NCBI GenBank assembly: GCA_963716735.1
Contig: OY970321.1
Location: 1,612,001-1,676,000, forward strand
Source of the DNA: VRUE01 sp963716735
Lineage (GTDB): Bacteria; Actinomycetota; Thermoleophilia; Solirubrobacterales; 70-9
DNA: 64,000 nucleotides
Reading direction: 5' to 3'
Made by a program: the position numbers and the translations under genes. Every line of letters begins with the position of its first letter. Position 1 is the first letter of the stretch. Shown here one piece after another: positions 9,142 to 18,500 of the stretch. The notes beneath the pieces were generated by a model. It worked only from the letters and a program-made list of their open reading frames with translations, did not search any database and was not told the origin of the DNA.

Positions 9142-12100
9142 GTGCTCATGATCGTCTCGTCTGCGGTTCGACCCCTTGGCCTTGCCTGCGTTCTCGCGCT
9201 TTCCGCGCTGGCCACGGCGTGGGGCTCGCCGCCCGCGGCGCAGGCCCTGCCGCTTCAGCCTGGCTTCACCGAATCGGTGGTCTTCAGCGGTCTGACCGAG
9301 CCGACCGACGTCGCCTTCGCGCCGGACGGCCGCGTATTCGTCGCCGAGAAGAGCGGCCTGATCAAAGTCTTCTCGAGCCTGAGCGCGACGACTCCGACGA
9401 CGTCGGCCGACCTGCGCACCCAGGTCTACAACTTCTGGGATCGCGGCCTGCTCAGCATCGTGCTCGACCCGCAGTTCCCCGCCCGCCCATATATGTATGC
9501 GCTCTACACGCTCGATGCCGAAATCGGCAAAACGCCGCCGCGCTGGGGGCAGCCCGGTGCCACCGCTGACGGCTGCCCGACGCCGCCCGGGGCCACCGAC
9601 GCCGGCTGTATGGCCAGCACCCGCCTCGTCAAACTGACTGTCACCGGAAACCTCGTCACCGGCGAACAGACCCTGATCAACGACTGGTGTCAGCAGTTCC
9701 CGAGCCACTCGGCCGGTGGCCTCAGCTTCGGCCCCGACGGCATGCTCTACGCCTCGGGCGGGGACGGCGCCAGCTTCGACTACACCGACTACGGCCAGGA
9801 AGGCAACCCGTGCGGGGATCCCCCGGTCCCGATCGGCGGCAAACAGACGTCGCCGACCGCCGAGGGTGGCGCCCTGCGCGCCCAGGACATCCTCACTTCC
9901 TCCGATCCGACCACGCTCGACGGGACGCTGATCCGGGTCGACCCCGACAGCGGCGCCGCCGCGCCCGGCAACCCGCTGAGCGCGAGCTCCGACGCCAATT
10001 CGCGGCGCATCGTCGCCAACGGGATGCGCAACCCGTTCCGCTTCACCTTCCGGCCCGGCACCTCCGAAATCTACGTCGGCGACGTCGGCTGGGGATCCTG
10101 GGAGGAGATCAACCGCCTTCCCCGCGCCGACGACGCGACGGTCGACAACTTCGGCTGGCCCTGCTACGAGGGCGTCGGCCGCACGGCCGGTTACGAAGGC
10201 GCAAACCTGAATCTGTGCAAACAGCTCTACAACACGCCCGGCTCCGTCACGTCCCCGCTCTTCACCTACTCCCACAGCGGCCTGGTGGTGCCCGGCGAGG
10301 ACTGCAACGAATCCGGCGGCTCCTCGATCTCCGGTCTCGCCTTCTACCAGGGCGGCAACTACCCCGCCGCCTACTCGGGCGCGCTCTTCTTCGCCGACTA
10401 CTCGCGACGCTGCGCCTGGGTGATGTTCGAAAAAAACGGCCTGCCCGATCCGTCGACGCGGCTGAGCTTCCTGCGCAACATCGACCCCGTCAACGTCAAG
10501 ATCGGGCCCGGCGGCGACCTCTTCGTCGTCGACTTCACCGGCTCGGTGCGGCGCGTCAGCTACCCCGGCACGAACCGGGTGCCGACCGCGGTCGCGGTCG
10601 CCCAGCCGCAGTCCGGGCCCGTGCCGCTGACGGTGAATTTCGACGGCACGGGCTCGACCGACCCCGACGTCGGCGACTCGCTGACCTATGCCTGGGATCT
10701 CGACGGCGACGGTCAGTTCGACGACTCGACCGCGGCCAAACCGACCTGGACGTACACCGGCGCCGCGACGGTCACGGCGCGCCTGCGGGTGACCGACAAA
10801 GGTGGCCTCTCGGGCACCGCCTCGGTCGTGATCGGCGCCGGCAACGAACCCCCTCATGCGCAGATCGAAGCCCCGACCACGGCCCTGCACTGGGCGGTCG
10901 GCGAGATGATTTCGTTCTCCGGCGGGGGCAGCGACCCCCAGGACGGAAAACTCGGCGCGGCGAGCATGACGTGGACCATGGTGATGCGCCACTGCGTCAC
11001 CCTCGACAACTGCCACTCGCACTCGATCGAATCGTTCCCGGGCGTCTCCGAAGGGAAATTCACGGCCCCCGACCACGAGTATCCGTCGCACCTCGAACTG
11101 CGCCTGACCGTGACCGACAGCGGCGGCTTGAGCGACACGGCGACGCTGCGGATCGACCCCCGCACGGTCGACCTCACGTTCGCCACGGAACCGCCGGGCC
11201 TGACGCTTGTGGCCGGCCAGCAGAGCGCCGCGGCGCCGTTCACCAAGACCGTCATCGTCGGATCCCGTAACTCGGTCGCGGCGCCGACGCCGCAGACGCT
11301 GAGCGGCTCCCTGCTGGGCTTCGCCTCGTGGTCGGATGGCGGCGCCAACACTCACGAGGTCGTCGCGCCGGCGACGGCGACGACGTACACGGCGACCTAC
11401 AAACCGGAACTGGCCCCCACCGGCCTGGTCGCCGCCTACGGCTTCGAGGAGACCTCGGGGACCGCCGTCAACGATTCCTCGCCGGCGAAAAACAACGGCA
11501 CCGCCGTTGGCGGGGCGATCAGCACTGCATCCGGGCGCTTCGGCCGGGCGCTCAGCTTCGACGGCGTCAACGACAAAGTCGAAGTCCCCGACTCAGCTTC
11601 GCTGGAGCTCGTCAACGCCCTGACCGTGGAGGCCTGGGTGCAGCCGAAAAGCTCGCGCCTGCACGCACCGGTTGTGACCAAGGAAACGTCCAACTACTAC
11701 ACCTACAAGCTCGAGGCAGGCGGCGAAGTCAAAGGGATCCCAGAGGGCTTCATCTCCGATGCCCCGTGGTCGTGGGAAGACGCCGAGGACACCAAAGCGC
11801 TGCCCAACGGCACTTGGAGCCACCTGGCGATGACCTATGACGGCACCAACATGCGCCTCTACGTCAACGGCACCCTGGTCTCCACCCGCATCGCCGCCAA
11901 ACCGACCGTCAACGGGCTCAAGCTGATGATCGGCGCCTACAAGACCTCCAACTTCTACGAAGGCCTGATCGACGAGGTCCGCATCTACAACCGGGCGCTC
12001 AGCACGAGTGAAATCGGGGCGGATATGAATACGGCGGTCGTCTCCTCCGGTCCGTCGGACTCGACCCCACCGAGCGCGCCCGGCAATCTGAGCGCGACTG

Positions 12101-13269
12101 GATCGCTCGGCAAAGTCACGCTCGGCTGGGAAGCCTCCAACGACAACGTCGGCGTCAGCGGCTATGAGGTCTATCGCTCGACGACCGCGGGCTTCACGCC
12201 TGCTGCCGGCAACCGGATCGCCACCCCCACCACCCCCGGCTACGTCGACACGATCGCGCCCGGCACCTACTACTACCGGGTCAAGGCGACCGACGCCGCC
12301 GGCAACCTGAGCGTTTCCTCGGCGGAGGCCACCGGCATCTCGGCGGCCGACACGACGCCGCCCTCGGTCTCGCTCACCGCCCCCACCGCAAGCACCGTCT
12401 CGGGCACGGTGGCGCTGAAAGCGACGGCGAGCGACAACGTCGGCGTCAGCGGCGTCCAGTTCCTCATCGACGGAAGCCCGTTCGGCGCCGAGGACACGAG
12501 CGCCCCCTACGAAGTGCAGTGGCCCAGCACCGCGGTGGCCAACGGCACCCACAAAGTCGCCGCCCGCGCCCGCGACGCAGTCGGCAACACGACGACGTCC
12601 GTTGAAGTGACGGTCACGGTCAGCAATACGGCGGCCCCCACCGGCCTGGTCGCCGCCTACGGCTTCGAGGAGACCTCGGGGACCGCCGTCAACGATTCCT
12701 CGCCGGCGAAAAACAACGGCACCGCCGTTGGCGGGGCGATCAGCACTGCATCCGGGCGCTTCGGCCGGGCGCTCAGCTTCGACGGCGTCAACGACAAAGT
12801 CGAAGTCCCCGACTCAGCTTCGCTGGAGCTCGTCAACGCCCTGACCGTGGAGGCCTGGGTGCAGCCGAAAAGCTCGCGCCTGCACGCACCGGTTGTGACC
12901 AAGGAAACGTCCAACTACTACACCTACAAGCTCGAGGCAGGCGGCGAAGTCAAAGGGATCCCAGAGGGCTTCATCTCCGATGCCCCGTGGTCGTGGGAAG
13001 ACGCCGAGGACACCAAAGCGCTGCCCAACGGCACTTGGAGCCACCTGGCGATGACCTATGACGGCACCAACATGCGCCTCTACGTCAACGGCACCCTGGT
13101 CTCCACCCGCATCGCCGCCAAACCGACCGTCAACGGGCTCAAGCTGATGATCGGCGCCTACAAGACCTCCAACTTCTACGAAGGCCTGATCGACGAGGTC
13201 CGCATCTACAACCGGGCGCTCAGCACGAGTGAAATCGGGGCGGATATGAATACGGCGGTAAACCCGTAG
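9142..13269 (+). CDS. Secreted PQQ sugar-dehydrogenase-like protein with PKD, FN3, Ig-like and two LamG domains
   Basis: A 1375-residue exported protein. A signal peptide ends near AAQA. Residues ~45-470 form a six-bladed glucose/sorbosone dehydrogenase propeller (FAPDGRVFVAEKSGLIKVF, NGMRNPFRFTF, VGDVGWGSWEEINRL), a fold that in characterised members oxidises aldoses with PQQ. Two PKD-like domains follow (~475-670), then an InlB-like stretch, LamG copy 1 (~757-965), fibronectin III (~975-1065), an Ig-like domain (~1070-1160) and LamG copy 2 (~1164-1372). The first codon is GTG 9142 or ATG 9148. Both LamG domains are identical in protein, and the DNA also appears identical. Likely acts on or binds extracellular carbohydrate; catalysis is inferred from family only. 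Confidence 0.85.
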   Translation: MLMIVSSAVRPLGLACVLALSALATAWGSPPAAQALPLQPGFTESVVFSGLTEPTDVAFAPDGRVFVAEKSGLIKVFSSLSATTPTTSADLRTQVYNFWDRGLLSIVLDPQFPARPYMYALYTLDAEIGKTPPRWGQPGATADGCPTPPGATDAGCMASTRLVKLTVTGNLVTGEQTLINDWCQQFPSHSAGGLSFGPDGMLYASGGDGASFDYTDYGQEGNPCGDPPVPIGGKQTSPTAEGGALRAQDILTSSDPTTLDGTLIRVDPDSGAAAPGNPLSASSDANSRRIVANGMRNPFRFTFRPGTSEIYVGDVGWGSWEEINRLPRADDATVDNFGWPCYEGVGRTAGYEGANLNLCKQLYNTPGSVTSPLFTYSHSGLVVPGEDCNESGGSSISGLAFYQGGNYPAAYSGALFFADYSRRCAWVMFEKNGLPDPSTRLSFLRNIDPVNVKIGPGGDLFVVDFTGSVRRVSYPGTNRVPTAVAVAQPQSGPVPLTVNFDGTGSTDPDVGDSLTYAWDLDGDGQFDDSTAAKPTWTYTGAATVTARLRVTDKGGLSGTASVVIGAGNEPPHAQIEAPTTALHWAVGEMISFSGGGSDPQDGKLGAASMTWTMVMRHCVTLDNCHSHSIESFPGVSEGKFTAPDHEYPSHLELRLTVTDSGGLSDTATLRIDPRTVDLTFATEPPGLTLVAGQQSAAAPFTKTVIVGSRNSVAAPTPQTLSGSLLGFASWSDGGANTHEVVAPATATTYTATYKPELAPTGLVAAYGFEETSGTAVNDSSPAKNNGTAVGGAISTASGRFGRALSFDGVNDKVEVPDSASLELVNALTVEAWVQPKSSRLHAPVVTKETSNYYTYKLEAGGEVKGIPEGFISDAPWSWEDAEDTKALPNGTWSHLAMTYDGTNMRLYVNGTLVSTRIAAKPTVNGLKLMIGAYKTSNFYEGLIDEVRIYNRALSTSEIGADMNTAVVSSGPSDSTPPSAPGNLSATGSLGKVTLGWEASNDNVGVSGYEVYRSTTAGFTPAAGNRIATPTTPGYVDTIAPGTYYYRVKATDAAGNLSVSSAEATGISAADTTPPSVSLTAPTASTVSGTVALKATASDNVGVSGVQFLIDGSPFGAEDTSAPYEVQWPSTAVANGTHKVAARARDAVGNTTTSVEVTVTVSNTAAPTGLVAAYGFEETSGTAVNDSSPAKNNGTAVGGAISTASGRFGRALSFDGVNDKVEVPDSASLELVNALTVEAWVQPKSSRLHAPVVTKETSNYYTYKLEAGGEVKGIPEGFISDAPWSWEDAEDTKALPNGTWSHLAMTYDGTNMRLYVNGTLVSTRIAAKPTVNGLKLMIGAYKTSNFYEGLIDEVRIYNRALSTSEIGADMNTAVNP
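11412..12038 (+). repeat. LamG repeat copy 1 (627 bp)
   Basis: This segment encodes the first LamG/concanavalin-like domain and reappears 1221 bp downstream at 12633-13259. I found no difference between the copies by eye, and the translations in the coding frame and in one antisense frame are identical. The copies are separated by the FN3 and Ig-like domains. Confidence 0.9.
12633..13259 (+). repeat. LamG repeat copy 2 (627 bp)
   Basis: Apparently exact second copy of 11412-12038 in the same gene and reading frame. It ends 10 bp before the end of the gene; the copies diverge immediately at both boundaries. Confidence 0.9.
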
Positions 13270-13334
13270 AGCAGGAGGCGGCGCGGCCTAGTGGCGTAAA
13301 ACCCACCAATCGCTTCTCCGGTTGCTGAAGTAAT

Positions 13335-13406
13335 TGTCTATTTCTTAGCATTTGTGATAGACACCTGTCTGAAGCTAGAACTCTCAGCTAGCTTTGATCA
13401 AAGCTA
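13335..13406. promoter_or_regulatory. AT-rich leader with nested inverted repeats, including an 18-bp perfect palindrome
   Basis: Between the sugar-dehydrogenase-like gene and the redoxin gene lie an inverted repeat TGTCTAT/ATAGACA (13335-13341 and 13357-13363) and a perfect palindrome TAGCTTTGATCAAAGCTA (13389-13406) ending 7 nt before the redoxin ATG. AAGCTAG/CTAGCTT also pair. No ordinary Shine-Dalgarno sequence is seen, so the palindrome may be an operator or a translation-controlling hairpin. Confidence 0.5.
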
Positions 13407-13412
13407 CTTAGC

Positions 13413-13994
13413 ATGCCCATACCGTCATTGGACCTCCCATTAGGCGCGCGGATGCCATGGTTCAAGGTCACCGACCTCGACGGTTGCCCTTGGTCTACGC
13501 CCGATGCGGATCGCAAGCCGGTCTCCGTCATCGCATTCCTCAGCCGGCATTCACCGTACGTAAGGCACATCGAGGAGCACCTCGGAGCAGCAGCGCAAAC
13601 CCTGGTCGACCGGAACGTGATGTTCCTGGGCATTTCCGCCAACGACCCCACCGCATACCCCTCCGACCGGCCGCAAATGCTGCGCGAGCAGGTCAAACGC
13701 GCCCACTTCACCTTTCCCTACGCGGTTGACGAAAGCCAGCAGGCAGCGAGGGCGTTCCAGGCCAACTGCACGCCTGAGTTCTTCGTCTACGACCGGGAGC
13801 TGCGGCTGGTGTACCACGGACAGTACGACGGCAGTCGCCCCGACAACGACCTCGAAGTGACCGGCGAAGATGTGTTGCAGGCGGTCAAGGCCGCGGGCAG
13901 CGGCGACGTCGTCAGCGGCAATCAGCCCGCGAGCCTGGGGTGTTCGATCAAATGGCGGGCCGGCAACGAGCCGGGCTACGTCCTGGCCTTCTAG
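13413..13994 (+). CDS. Thioredoxin-fold (AhpC/TSA-redoxin) protein lacking the active-site cysteines
   Basis: A 193-residue cytoplasmic redoxin-family protein. Relatives I know carry a CNHCPYV motif after the first strand. Here the same place reads SRHSPYV (residues 44-50), so both redox cysteines are serines. The rest of the family pattern is kept: FLGISANDPTAYPSDRP, the cis-proline region NCTPEFFVYDRELRLVYHGQ, GSRPDN and the terminal GCSIKWRAGNEP. Cys25, Cys119 and Cys177 remain. It is therefore unlikely to be an ordinary disulfide reductase; it may be a binding protein or use other cysteines. The ATG at 13413 follows an 18-bp palindrome. The gene stands just before a membrane-protein/WD40 pair but is separated from it by 20 bp. 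Confidence 0.75.
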   Translation: MPIPSLDLPLGARMPWFKVTDLDGCPWSTPDADRKPVSVIAFLSRHSPYVRHIEEHLGAAAQTLVDRNVMFLGISANDPTAYPSDRPQMLREQVKRAHFTFPYAVDESQQAARAFQANCTPEFFVYDRELRLVYHGQYDGSRPDNDLEVTGEDVLQAVKAAGSGDVVSGNQPASLGCSIKWRAGNEPGYVLAF

Positions 13995-14014
13995 GGACTC
14001 GCGAGCGCGGGACG

Positions 14015-15568
14015 GTGGACAATCACCTACACACTCTCGGCTATCTGCTGGGCGCGGTCGTCTTCGCAGTCGGCTTCCTCAGCACCCGCATCCACTCCAA
14101 CCTCGACTCGACGATCCGCGAGGTCGGCGAACGGTCGCGGGCGGTGCGCCAGGCTTTGAACGAAGGCGAGAGCCTCGGCCCGGCCGACCTGGCCGAGCTG
14201 CTGGGTGTGGTTCGCAGCCGGACCGACTACGTGGCACAGGGCTCGCGACTGCTGAACTGGGCGATCTTCGCGACCTCGGCCGCAATCCTCGCCGACGCCC
14301 TCTACCTGGCTTGGCACAGCGGCATCGAGACGCCCGAGCACGTCCTCCTCGTCCTCACCCTGCTCTTCGTCGCCACCCTCGGCGCCGTCGTGTTCTCCGA
14401 GTTCGAGGTCCAACGGGTGTCGATCGAGCACCGGCGGGAGATCTCGGCGACGACGCTGGGGCGCCTGAACAAGCTGGCGCGCCTTATGGCCGCGAGCAAG
14501 CTCGACGGGGCCAGGGCCGAGCTGGATCTCCTGCGCGAAACCTTTCCGACCTGGGGGCTGCTGATCGAGATCGAAGCCCACCTCGACCTTCGCCGCGGCC
14601 AGCCGGGTCAGGGGCTCAAGCAGATCGAATTCCTCGTCAAAGGCGACAGCGAACTGCACCTGAGCCCCGTCATCGGCGCTGCCTGCTGCCTCGAGCTGGA
14701 CGGCCTCGACTCGGCCCTGGACCTGCTGGCGCGGATCGAACAACGCGGCGGCAGCGAAAGGCACCCGCTCCTGTGCCGGGCCCTCGCGGTCAGTGCCGGT
14801 CACCTGCCGGCGCTGCTCGCCGAGCGAGAGCAGCGGGCGGCGACCGTGTCGGAGGAACCGCCGGCCCGCAACATGGCCCAGAGGCTGCTGGGCGATGCAA
14901 TCGAACGACGCCGCGAGCCCGTCCGCAACCTCGGCTTCGATCTCGACCCGGCGAAGCTGCCCCAGACGGCTCCGCTGATGGCCACGCTCGAACGCTGGGA
15001 ACATAACGGCGAGCTGGAGGACTTCGAGTCCGTCCCAGCACTCTTCGGGCTGCTCCAGCTGATCCTCGAACCGGATACGCAGCAGCCCCCCGCGGCGGCG
15101 CTGCAGGCGCGCGCCAAGGGGTGCCGGAACCCGCTCACCCTCGAGTCCTTCGGCTTCGCCTCCCTGGCCTGCGGCGAGCCCCGCATCGCGCTCAGGTTCT
15201 TCGAGACGGCGATCCACACGGCACCGGCCGCCGGCCGCTCGCACTGGGGACGCGCGATCGCCTGCTACCGGGTCGGGTGGTGGGATGCCGCCTCGGCCTC
15301 ACTGCGGCGGGCGGAGACCCTGACCGACGAGGCGCCGCTGCTCTCCCTGACCCAGCGCCTGTTCGAGGATCCGCTCACGGCGATCGATCCGGTCGACGTG
15401 GAAGGGATCTACCCCCACGGCTTCGACGACATGGACCGCTTCGAGCTGGCCTTGCTCGCAGTCGACATCCCCTCTTCCGGAGGCGACTCGATCCAGGAGC
15501 GGTTCGCCGCCGGCCTCATCGCCCACGCGCTCATATCCAACTCGACCACGGCCGCGGTGGCGGCGTGA
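14015..15568 (+). CDS. Membrane protein with three predicted helices and a TPR-like cytoplasmic region
   Basis: I do not recognise a family. From a GTG at 14015 the protein has a hydrophobic segment at once (LGYLLGAVVFAVGFL), a charged coiled stretch, then two more (WAIFATSAAILADALYLAW and HVLLVLTLLFVATLGAVVF). The remaining ~380 residues are helical, alanine/leucine-rich and TPR-like (LTLESFGFASLACGEPRIAL, RFFETAIHTAPAAGRSHWGR, AIACYRVGWWDAASASLRRA). I preferred GTG 14015 to the more upstream in-frame ATG at 13940 because that one overlaps the redoxin gene. The stop overlaps the start of the following WD40 gene (GTGA), so the two products are probably made together and may interact. Confidence 0.7.
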   Translation: MDNHLHTLGYLLGAVVFAVGFLSTRIHSNLDSTIREVGERSRAVRQALNEGESLGPADLAELLGVVRSRTDYVAQGSRLLNWAIFATSAAILADALYLAWHSGIETPEHVLLVLTLLFVATLGAVVFSEFEVQRVSIEHRREISATTLGRLNKLARLMAASKLDGARAELDLLRETFPTWGLLIEIEAHLDLRRGQPGQGLKQIEFLVKGDSELHLSPVIGAACCLELDGLDSALDLLARIEQRGGSERHPLLCRALAVSAGHLPALLAEREQRAATVSEEPPARNMAQRLLGDAIERRREPVRNLGFDLDPAKLPQTAPLMATLERWEHNGELEDFESVPALFGLLQLILEPDTQQPPAAALQARAKGCRNPLTLESFGFASLACGEPRIALRFFETAIHTAPAAGRSHWGRAIACYRVGWWDAASASLRRAETLTDEAPLLSLTQRLFEDPLTAIDPVDVEGIYPHGFDDMDRFELALLAVDIPSSGGDSIQERFAAGLIAHALISNSTTAAVAA

Positions 15569-18500
15569 GCGGCGCCAACGGGGGTCCCAATGGGGCCGCC
15601 GGCCTGTTGGCGCCGATCGTCGCGCGAGCGCGCAAAGAGGCGCCCAGATCGCTCAGCATCGCCTGCGGCCTCGGTGGAGGCGGGGAGCCACTCGTCCTGG
15701 CGCTGCAGGCGGCCGCCAAGGATGACGGCGGGGGCGTGGTCGTCGACCTCGCCTCCACAGCAGGGGTCGGCCCCGCCCCCTCCCTCCCCGACCAAGAGGA
15801 GGACGGGGGCTGGCGGATAGTCCTCACCCGGGACACCTTGCACGGCAGTGACACGCTCGCGAACATCGCCGGCCGGGAGGTGGAGGCACAGCTTTTCTGC
15901 GAGCTGCTGAGCGAAACGTGCGGCGTTCGGCCGCAGCTGGGGGCCGAGGTGGTCGATCGCTTCGGCTGCCCCACCGCGCTCATCTCCGACCTCGCCGCCG
16001 GGGGCGTCGATTGGTCTGGGGCCGAGGCCGGCGACCTGCTCAAAGCCTGCTGGGAGCTCGCCTCGATTGTCGGGATGAAGGAAACGATGAGCAGGGACGG
16101 CGGGCACGCCTTGTTCGATCTCGGCCGGACCCTCTGCCTGATGAATCCGGTGGAGATGGAGCTGAGCGACGAGTGGGCGCTGCTCGCGGCAGCCCTCTCC
16201 GGGCGCACGTACTCGACCGCCGACATCAGCCTCGTGCTCAACTCCTTCCCCGGCCTGTTCGAGGTCGCCCGCGAGCGTAACCTGGTGCGCCCCTCCTCGC
16301 GGCTGGCCCGCGAGCTCCTCCTCGGCGGCGTGGCTCCATCCCAATCGGAGCACTTCGCGATCTACCGCGCCCTGCGCGATCGGTCCGTCGCCGCGCTCGA
16401 GCGTGCGGACGACTCCGATCGTTTCATCGCTCGGCAGCTCCCCCGCCAGGCCACGGCGGCAGCCGCGATCCCTACGCTCGCCTCGGACCCCCTGGGGGTC
16501 CTCAGCAGCGACTCCCTGGTCCTGCTCGCCGAGCTGGAGTCCGAACCGAAGGAGCTCTGCAAGCCCGCCGCAAAGATGATCGCGCTCTGCGCGCATCGGC
16601 TGCTCGACGGTCCCGACCGGGCCAGCCACCTGGAGCTCTCGGCGCGGCGGATCGGACTACACAGCTTCGCCGACGCGCTCACCGCCGAGCTGCCGGTACG
16701 TCGGTGGCGGCCCCTCTGGGCCCAGGCGGAGCTCGCCCACACCCACCGGGTGGCGCTCGACCACAGCAGCCCGCTGCTCGGCATCGCCGCCGTCGAAGAC
16801 CCCGACGGCCTCGCCTTTGCCGGCAGCGCCGACAGCTCGGTCTGGCGCATCTCCCCCTATGAGCCGGCGCGACGCCTGGCCGGCTCGGATGACTTCGACG
16901 GCGAGATCCGCTCGCTGGCGGCCCACACGATCGACGGCAGACCGCTGGTTGCGGTCGGCACCAGCGCCCATGTGGTCGGGGTGCTGGACGGCGACGACGG
17001 AGCGGTCGCCTGGTTGGACACCAGCACGCACCGAGATCCGCTCAGCGTCTCCTTCATCCATCCTGGCGACGGCGGGGCCCTGCTGACCGCCGGGGTCGGC
17101 GGCGCGATCTACCGGCACCCACTGCAGGACGGCGCCGACCGGGGTGAGCTCGTCTACCGGCACGGAAGCGAGATCCGCGACGTCCAGACGGTCGAGGTCG
17201 ACGGGACCGAGCTGATCGTCTTCTGCGCCGTCGACGGGATCGTGGGCATCCTTCTCTACGCGGACGGCTCGCCGATCGCCCGCTGGCACATCGCCGAGGA
17301 CGTCCTCAACTCCGTCGCCGCGACGGTCGACGGCGACCAGCTCCTGCTCGTGGCCGGCACCAGCCAGGGGAGCATCCGTCAGCTCGAGGTCCCGACGCAA
17401 TCTCTCCGCGGCGACGACCTGCTCCGTCGCGACGAGTGGAGTGAGCTGACCAGGCACCCGCGGTCGGTCAACTGCGTGCGGGTCATCCCGGAGAAGGACG
17501 GAGTCGTCGTGCTGAGCGGGTCGAGCGACGGCTCCTGGCAGTGGAACGACCACAGCGGGACACGACAGCGGGCGCTGGGGCACATCGGTCCGATCTGGTC
17601 GATCGACCTGATGGAGGGGGCGACGCGGCGCTATGTCATCACCGCGGGCGGCGAGGGCACCAGCCGGCTGTGGCTGACCGAGGCGGTCCTCGAGGAGCGG
17701 ATCGCGAACTCCCAGCCGCTCGCCCATCGCGGGCCGGTCTCCGCGATCGAACTGGCCGCCGACCCGGCCGAGGAGATCCTGGTGATAACCGGCGGCGCCG
17801 ACGGCGACGTCCGCGCCGCGGCGCCTAACCTGGCCGAAGGCGGCGAGCTGCTGACCCGCCACGAAAGCGAAGTATCGGCGCTGCTCTCGGTCAGCATCGA
17901 CGAGACCCGCTCGCACGTCGTCTCCGGCTCGGTTGACGGGACGCTCCTCCTCACCTCGATCGGCGCCGGGAGGCGTCGCGAATCGGTGGTGCTCGGGATC
18001 GCCCACGAGGGGGTGACCTCATTGTCCCGGGGCCGCCTCGGCGAGATCAGCGAACTCGTCTCGGGAGGGATGGACGGCACGATCACGGCCTGGGACCTCA
18101 ACACCCGGGTGGCCAGCCGCACCGTCCAGGGCTGCCGGTACGGAAGCGTGCGCGCGCTCTGCCACCTCGAGGGCCACGGCGAGGGCTTGCTCGTGGTTGG
18201 GGGACAGGACGGGAGGTTGAATCTGTTCCGCGGCGAGTCGCTGGAGCCGAGCGGCGAGCCGCCAACGCTGGGGGCGGGTGTGCTGCGCCTCGCGCCGCTC
18301 CCCGGCTCAGGCATGGGGCTGCTCGCCGGATTGATGGACGGACGGGTGGCGGTGGTCGAAGAGATCGGCCTCTACGAACCGAGCATCCGCTACATCAAGG
18401 CATCCGACAACGAGATCCGCGGCCTCGGCACGCTGATCCTCGGTGGCCGCCTCTTCCTTGCCTGCACCGGCCTCGATCGCCACCTGCGGCTGCTCGACAT

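Noticed and set aside
9106..11355. Minus-strand open frame of 749 codons
   Set aside because: Lies opposite the sugar-dehydrogenase-like gene, has low-complexity Arg/Gly/Val composition and no domain.
15121..15564. N-terminal extension of the WD40 gene in its own frame
   Set aside because: The stretch is Arg/Pro-rich out-of-frame translation of the upstream membrane-protein gene; the GTG at 15565 overlapping the stop is a normal coupled start.
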